Under the pieces are notes generated by a model that ran no database searches, was not told where the DNA came from, and saw nothing but the letters and a program-made list of their open reading frames with translations. Below, in pieces: positions 60,878 to 64,000 of a stretch of 64,000 bases of DNA. The stretch covers positions 1 through 64,000 of the forward strand of contig JAQGIK010000095.1 in assembly GCA_028291265.1 (NCBI GenBank). The letters run 5' to 3'. The position numbers and the translations under genes were made by a program. Position 1 is the stretch's first letter. Every line of letters begins with the position of its first letter. This DNA comes from Caulobacter sp. (GTDB lineage Bacteria; Pseudomonadota; Alphaproteobacteria; Caulobacterales; Caulobacteraceae).

Positions 60878-62047
60878 ATGACCACCGACGGCAAGAACCG
60901 CCTGGCTTTCGCCACCCGCACCATCCACGCCGGCCAGAGTCCCGACCCGACGACGGGCGCGGTGATGCCGCCGATCTACGCGACCAGCACCTACGCCCAG
61001 GAAAGCCCCGGCGTGCACAAGGGCTATGAATACGCCCGCAGCCAGAACCCGACCCGCTTCGCCTTCGAGCGCTGCATCGCCGACCTGGAAAGCGGCACCC
61101 AGGCCTTCGCCTTCGCCTCGGGCCTGGCCTGCGGCGCGACGGTGATGGAGTGCCTCGACACCGGTTCGCACGTCATCGCCACCGACGACCTCTACGGCGG
61201 CAGCTACCGGCTGTTCGAGCGGGTCAAGAAGCGCTCGGCCGGCCTGTCGTTCAGCTTCGTCGACATGAGCGACCTAGCCGCCATCGAGGCCGCCATCCGG
61301 CCCGAGACGAAGATGCTGTGGGTGGAGACCCCGACCAACCCGACCCTGCGGCTGGTCGACCTGGAGGCGGTGGCGGGCCTGGCGAAAAAGCACGGCCTGC
61401 TGACCGTCGCCGACAACACCTTCGCCAGCCCCTATGTGCAGCGGCCGCTGGAGCTGGGTTTCGACCTCGTCACCCATTCGACCACCAAATACCTCAACGG
61501 CCATTCGGACATGGTCGGCGGCGTCGCCATCGTCGGCGACAACGAGGAGTTCGGCGCCCAGATGAAGTTCCTGCAGAACGCCGTCGGCGCCATCTCCGGC
61601 CCGTTCGACAGCTTCCTGGCGCTGCGGGGCCTCAAGACCCTGGCCCTGCGCATGCAGCGCCACTGCGAGAGCGGCCTGAAGATCGCCCGGTGGCTGGAAA
61701 CCCACCCGGCTGTCGAGAAGGTCATCTACCCGGGGCTGGAATCCCATCCGCAGCATGAACTCGCCAAGAAGCAGATGACCGGCGGCTTCGGCGGCATCAT
61801 CTCGGTCGAGATCAAGGGCGGCCTGGCCCCAAGCCGCAGGCTGCTCGAACGCACCCGCCTGTTCACCCTGGCCGAGTCGCTGGGCGGCGTCGAAAGCCTG
61901 ATCGAGCATCCGGCCATCATGACCCACGCCTCAATTCCGCCCGAGCAACGGCAGGCGGTCGGCATCACCGACGGCCTGGTCAGGCTTTCGGTCGGGATCG
62001 AAGACTGCCAAGACCTGATTTCCGACCTTTCCCAGGCCTTGGCCTAG
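60878..62047 (+). CDS. Cystathionine gamma-synthase/gamma-lyase
   Basis: YEYARSQNPTRFAFERCIADLESG; THSTTKYLNGHSDMVGG; SLGGVESLIEHPAIMTHASIPPEQR. Confidence 0.93.
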   Translation: MTTDGKNRLAFATRTIHAGQSPDPTTGAVMPPIYATSTYAQESPGVHKGYEYARSQNPTRFAFERCIADLESGTQAFAFASGLACGATVMECLDTGSHVIATDDLYGGSYRLFERVKKRSAGLSFSFVDMSDLAAIEAAIRPETKMLWVETPTNPTLRLVDLEAVAGLAKKHGLLTVADNTFASPYVQRPLELGFDLVTHSTTKYLNGHSDMVGGVAIVGDNEEFGAQMKFLQNAVGAISGPFDSFLALRGLKTLALRMQRHCESGLKIARWLETHPAVEKVIYPGLESHPQHELAKKQMTGGFGGIISVEIKGGLAPSRRLLERTRLFTLAESLGGVESLIEHPAIMTHASIPPEQRQAVGITDGLVRLSVGIEDCQDLISDLSQALA

Positions 62048-62918
62048 CGGCCTTCGGCGGGGCGGGCTTCGGCAGTTCCGGCGGCGGCAGCGGCGTCTGC
62101 CCCGCCGCCAGCATGCGGGCGGCCAGCAGCAGGTCGGCCATCACCGCCGGATGGTCGTGCGGCAGCGTCCAGACCCGCACGGCGCCCTCGACCCAGGCCT
62201 CGGCCATGCCGGTGATCTCCACCACCGGCTCGGCGTCGCCCATGATCCGCGGGTCGGCGGCGGCCCGGGTCTTCAGGGCGGCGACGTAAGAGGCCAGGTC
62301 GACGGTGATCGGGATGCGGAACACCGCGTCGACCCGCCGCCGCTCGTGGAAGCTCTTGTTGACGATGACGTCGCCGAACACCTTGGAATTGGGGATGACG
62401 ACCTTCAGGTTGTCGGCCGTGGTCAGCTCGGTGGTGAAGAGATCGAGCCCCCGCACCGTGCCGATCCGTCCCGTGGTCTCGATGACGTCGCCGACCCGGT
62501 AGGGCCGCAAGGCCAGGATCATCACCCCGGCCGCGACATTGCTCAGCGCCCCCTGCAAGGCCAGCCCGACCGCCAGCGAGGCAGCGCCGAGCACGGCGAG
62601 GATGGAGGTTGTCTTGACCCCCAGTTGCTGCAGCACCGCCACCAGGCCGACGATGACGACGATGTAGCGGACCGCCGAGCCGATGAAGCTCTGCAGGGTG
62701 GCGTCCGGCGGGACCTGCCGGGTCATCCGGCCGACGGCGGCCTTGGCCAGGGCCGACAGCCAGCGCGAGGCCCACAGGGTGACCAGCAGGATGACCCCGG
62801 CCACGGCCAGGTCGATGGCGATCTGGGTCGCCCGGTCGATCAGGTCGGCGGCGACGATCTCCTCGGGCCGGACCTTGGGGATCAGGCGCGGGACATCGGC
62901 GAGGTTGAAGCTGCTCAT
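61980..62918 (-). CDS. MscS-type mechanosensitive ion channel family protein
   Basis: GVKTTSILAVLGAASLAVGLALQGALSNVAAGVMIL; PYRVGDVIETTGRIGTV; VVIPNSKVFGDVIVN. Convergent overlap with upstream gene. Confidence 0.92.
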   Translation of the reverse strand: MSSFNLADVPRLIPKVRPEEIVAADLIDRATQIAIDLAVAGVILLVTLWASRWLSALAKAAVGRMTRQVPPDATLQSFIGSAVRYIVVIVGLVAVLQQLGVKTTSILAVLGAASLAVGLALQGALSNVAAGVMILALRPYRVGDVIETTGRIGTVRGLDLFTTELTTADNLKVVIPNSKVFGDVIVNKSFHERRRVDAVFRIPITVDLASYVAALKTRAAADPRIMGDAEPVVEITGMAEAWVEGAVRVWTLPHDHPAVMADLLLAARMLAAGQTPLPPPELPKPAPPKAARPRPGKGRKSGLGSLRSRPKA

Positions 62919-63057
62919 GATCCCTTTCTAGCTGACTCGGCGGGCCGAGGGGGCTTAACGACCGCAATCTGACCGGCGTTCCGGAACGGCCCGGGGAAAC
63001 ATCCGGTTACAGCCTTTGTCTCGTACTCTTCCCGTCACAGGCGTAAGGGCCCGCCCC

Positions 63058-64000
63058 ATGAGCATCGCCTTCATCGACCTCGCCGCGCAGCAGCGCCGCA
63101 TCCGTGACCGCATCGACGCCGGCATCGCCCGCGTCCTCGACCACGGCGCCTACGTCATGGGCCCGGAAGTCCGTCAGTTCGAAGCCGAACTGGCCGCCTT
63201 CGGCCAGGCCCCGCTGTCGCTCAGCTGCGCCAACGGCACCGACGCCATCGCCCTGCCGCTGATGGCCTGGGGCATCGGCGACGGCGACGCGGTCTTCTGC
63301 CCGAGCTTCACCTTCGCGGCGACGCCGGAAGTCGTGCCCTGGACGAACGCCACGCCGGTGTTCGTCGATGTGCTGCGGGGTACCTTCAACATCGACCCGG
63401 CCCATCTTGAGGCGACCATCGTCGCCACCAGGGCCGAGGGCCGCCTGCGCCCGGCCGTGGTCATCGCCGTCGACCTGTTCGGCCAGCCGGCCGACTACCC
63501 GGCCCTGCGCGCCATCTGCGACCGCCATGGCCTCAAGCTGATCAGCGACAGCGCGCAGGGTTTCGGCTGCACCCTGAACGGCAAGCACCCGATCCACTGG
63601 GCCGACGTGGCCACCACCAGCTTCTTCCCGGCCAAGCCGCTCGGCTGCTACGGCGACGGCGGGGCGGTGATCGCCAAGGACCAGGAGCTCTGGGACCTGA
63701 TGGACAGCTACCGCGTCCACGGCAAGGCGGTGACGCCGGACCTCGTCGGCCGCACCTTCGAGCACGAGACCAAGTACCTCAACACCCGCATCGGCATGAA
63801 CAGCCGTCTGGACACCCTCCAGGCCGCCGTCCTGATCGAGAAGCTGGCCATCTTCCCCGAAGAGATCGAGATGCGTCAGGCCGTGGCCGACCGCTACGCC
63901 GCGGGCCTGGCCGGCAGCGTCACCTCGACGCCGAAGGTCATCGACGGCGGCGTCTCGGTCTGGGCCCAGTACGTCATCGAACACAAGAACCGCGACGGCC
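63058..64000 (+). CDS. DegT/DnrJ/EryC1/StrS sugar aminotransferase (3' truncated by window)
   Basis: FIDLAAQQRRIRDRIDAGIARVLDHGAYVMGPEVRQFE; CANGTDAIALPL; TTSFFPAKPLGCYGDGGAV. No stop before window end. Confidence 0.93.
   Translation, partial: MSIAFIDLAAQQRRIRDRIDAGIARVLDHGAYVMGPEVRQFEAELAAFGQAPLSLSCANGTDAIALPLMAWGIGDGDAVFCPSFTFAATPEVVPWTNATPVFVDVLRGTFNIDPAHLEATIVATRAEGRLRPAVVIAVDLFGQPADYPALRAICDRHGLKLISDSAQGFGCTLNGKHPIHWADVATTSFFPAKPLGCYGDGGAVIAKDQELWDLMDSYRVHGKAVTPDLVGRTFEHETKYLNTRIGMNSRLDTLQAAVLIEKLAIFPEEIEMRQAVADRYAAGLAGSVTSTPKVIDGGVSVWAQYVIEHKNRDG

Overview
GC-rich (about 70% by eye) alphaproteobacterial chromosomal window; gene content and style suggest Caulobacteraceae (inference). 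No rRNA, tRNA, CRISPR array, phage or transposase was recognised. Main blocks: (1) the C-terminal end of a YifB/ComM-type ATPase, then a structured leader RNA with an intrinsic terminator, directly ahead of an RNA-repair operon: RLIG1/DUF5565-like RNA ligase, Hen1 and Pnkp. (2) ABC-F ATPase, ShkA-like hybrid histidine kinase, DUF805-AmpG-type MFS fusion, serine protease, DUF350, RlmN, AsmA, an unlisted 34-aa membrane microprotein, orphan ModA, and a Gly/Tyr/Ser-rich lipoprotein. (3) VanZ, HAD hydrolase, pterin dehydratase, SDR, PseB/PseC. (4) A large surface-polysaccharide locus (about 22-47 kb): WecA/MraY-like transferase, PHP phosphatase, Wza, BY-kinase, glycosyltransferases, AsnB, two polymerase-like proteins, TviB/TviC-like enzymes, FkbM, pyruvyl transferase. 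It is interrupted by a lower-GC XRE-ImmA/IrrE + DUF4411 PIN module and a TetR/VOC pair. (5) Sulfate activation (CysNC, CysD) split by an inverted-repeat element. (6) AGE epimerase, DUF1993, and a 2-aminobenzoyl-CoA-type operon with a palindromic candidate MarR operator. (7) HAD phosphatase, cystathionine beta-synthase, a gamma-synthase/lyase, MscS, and a partial DegT aminotransferase. The strongest candidates for something under-described are the leader RNA plus two-ligase RNA-repair operon at 0.34-5.1 kb, and the poly-C tract in the polysaccharide gene at 45.7 kb. All assignments come from reading the sequence; no database search was run.
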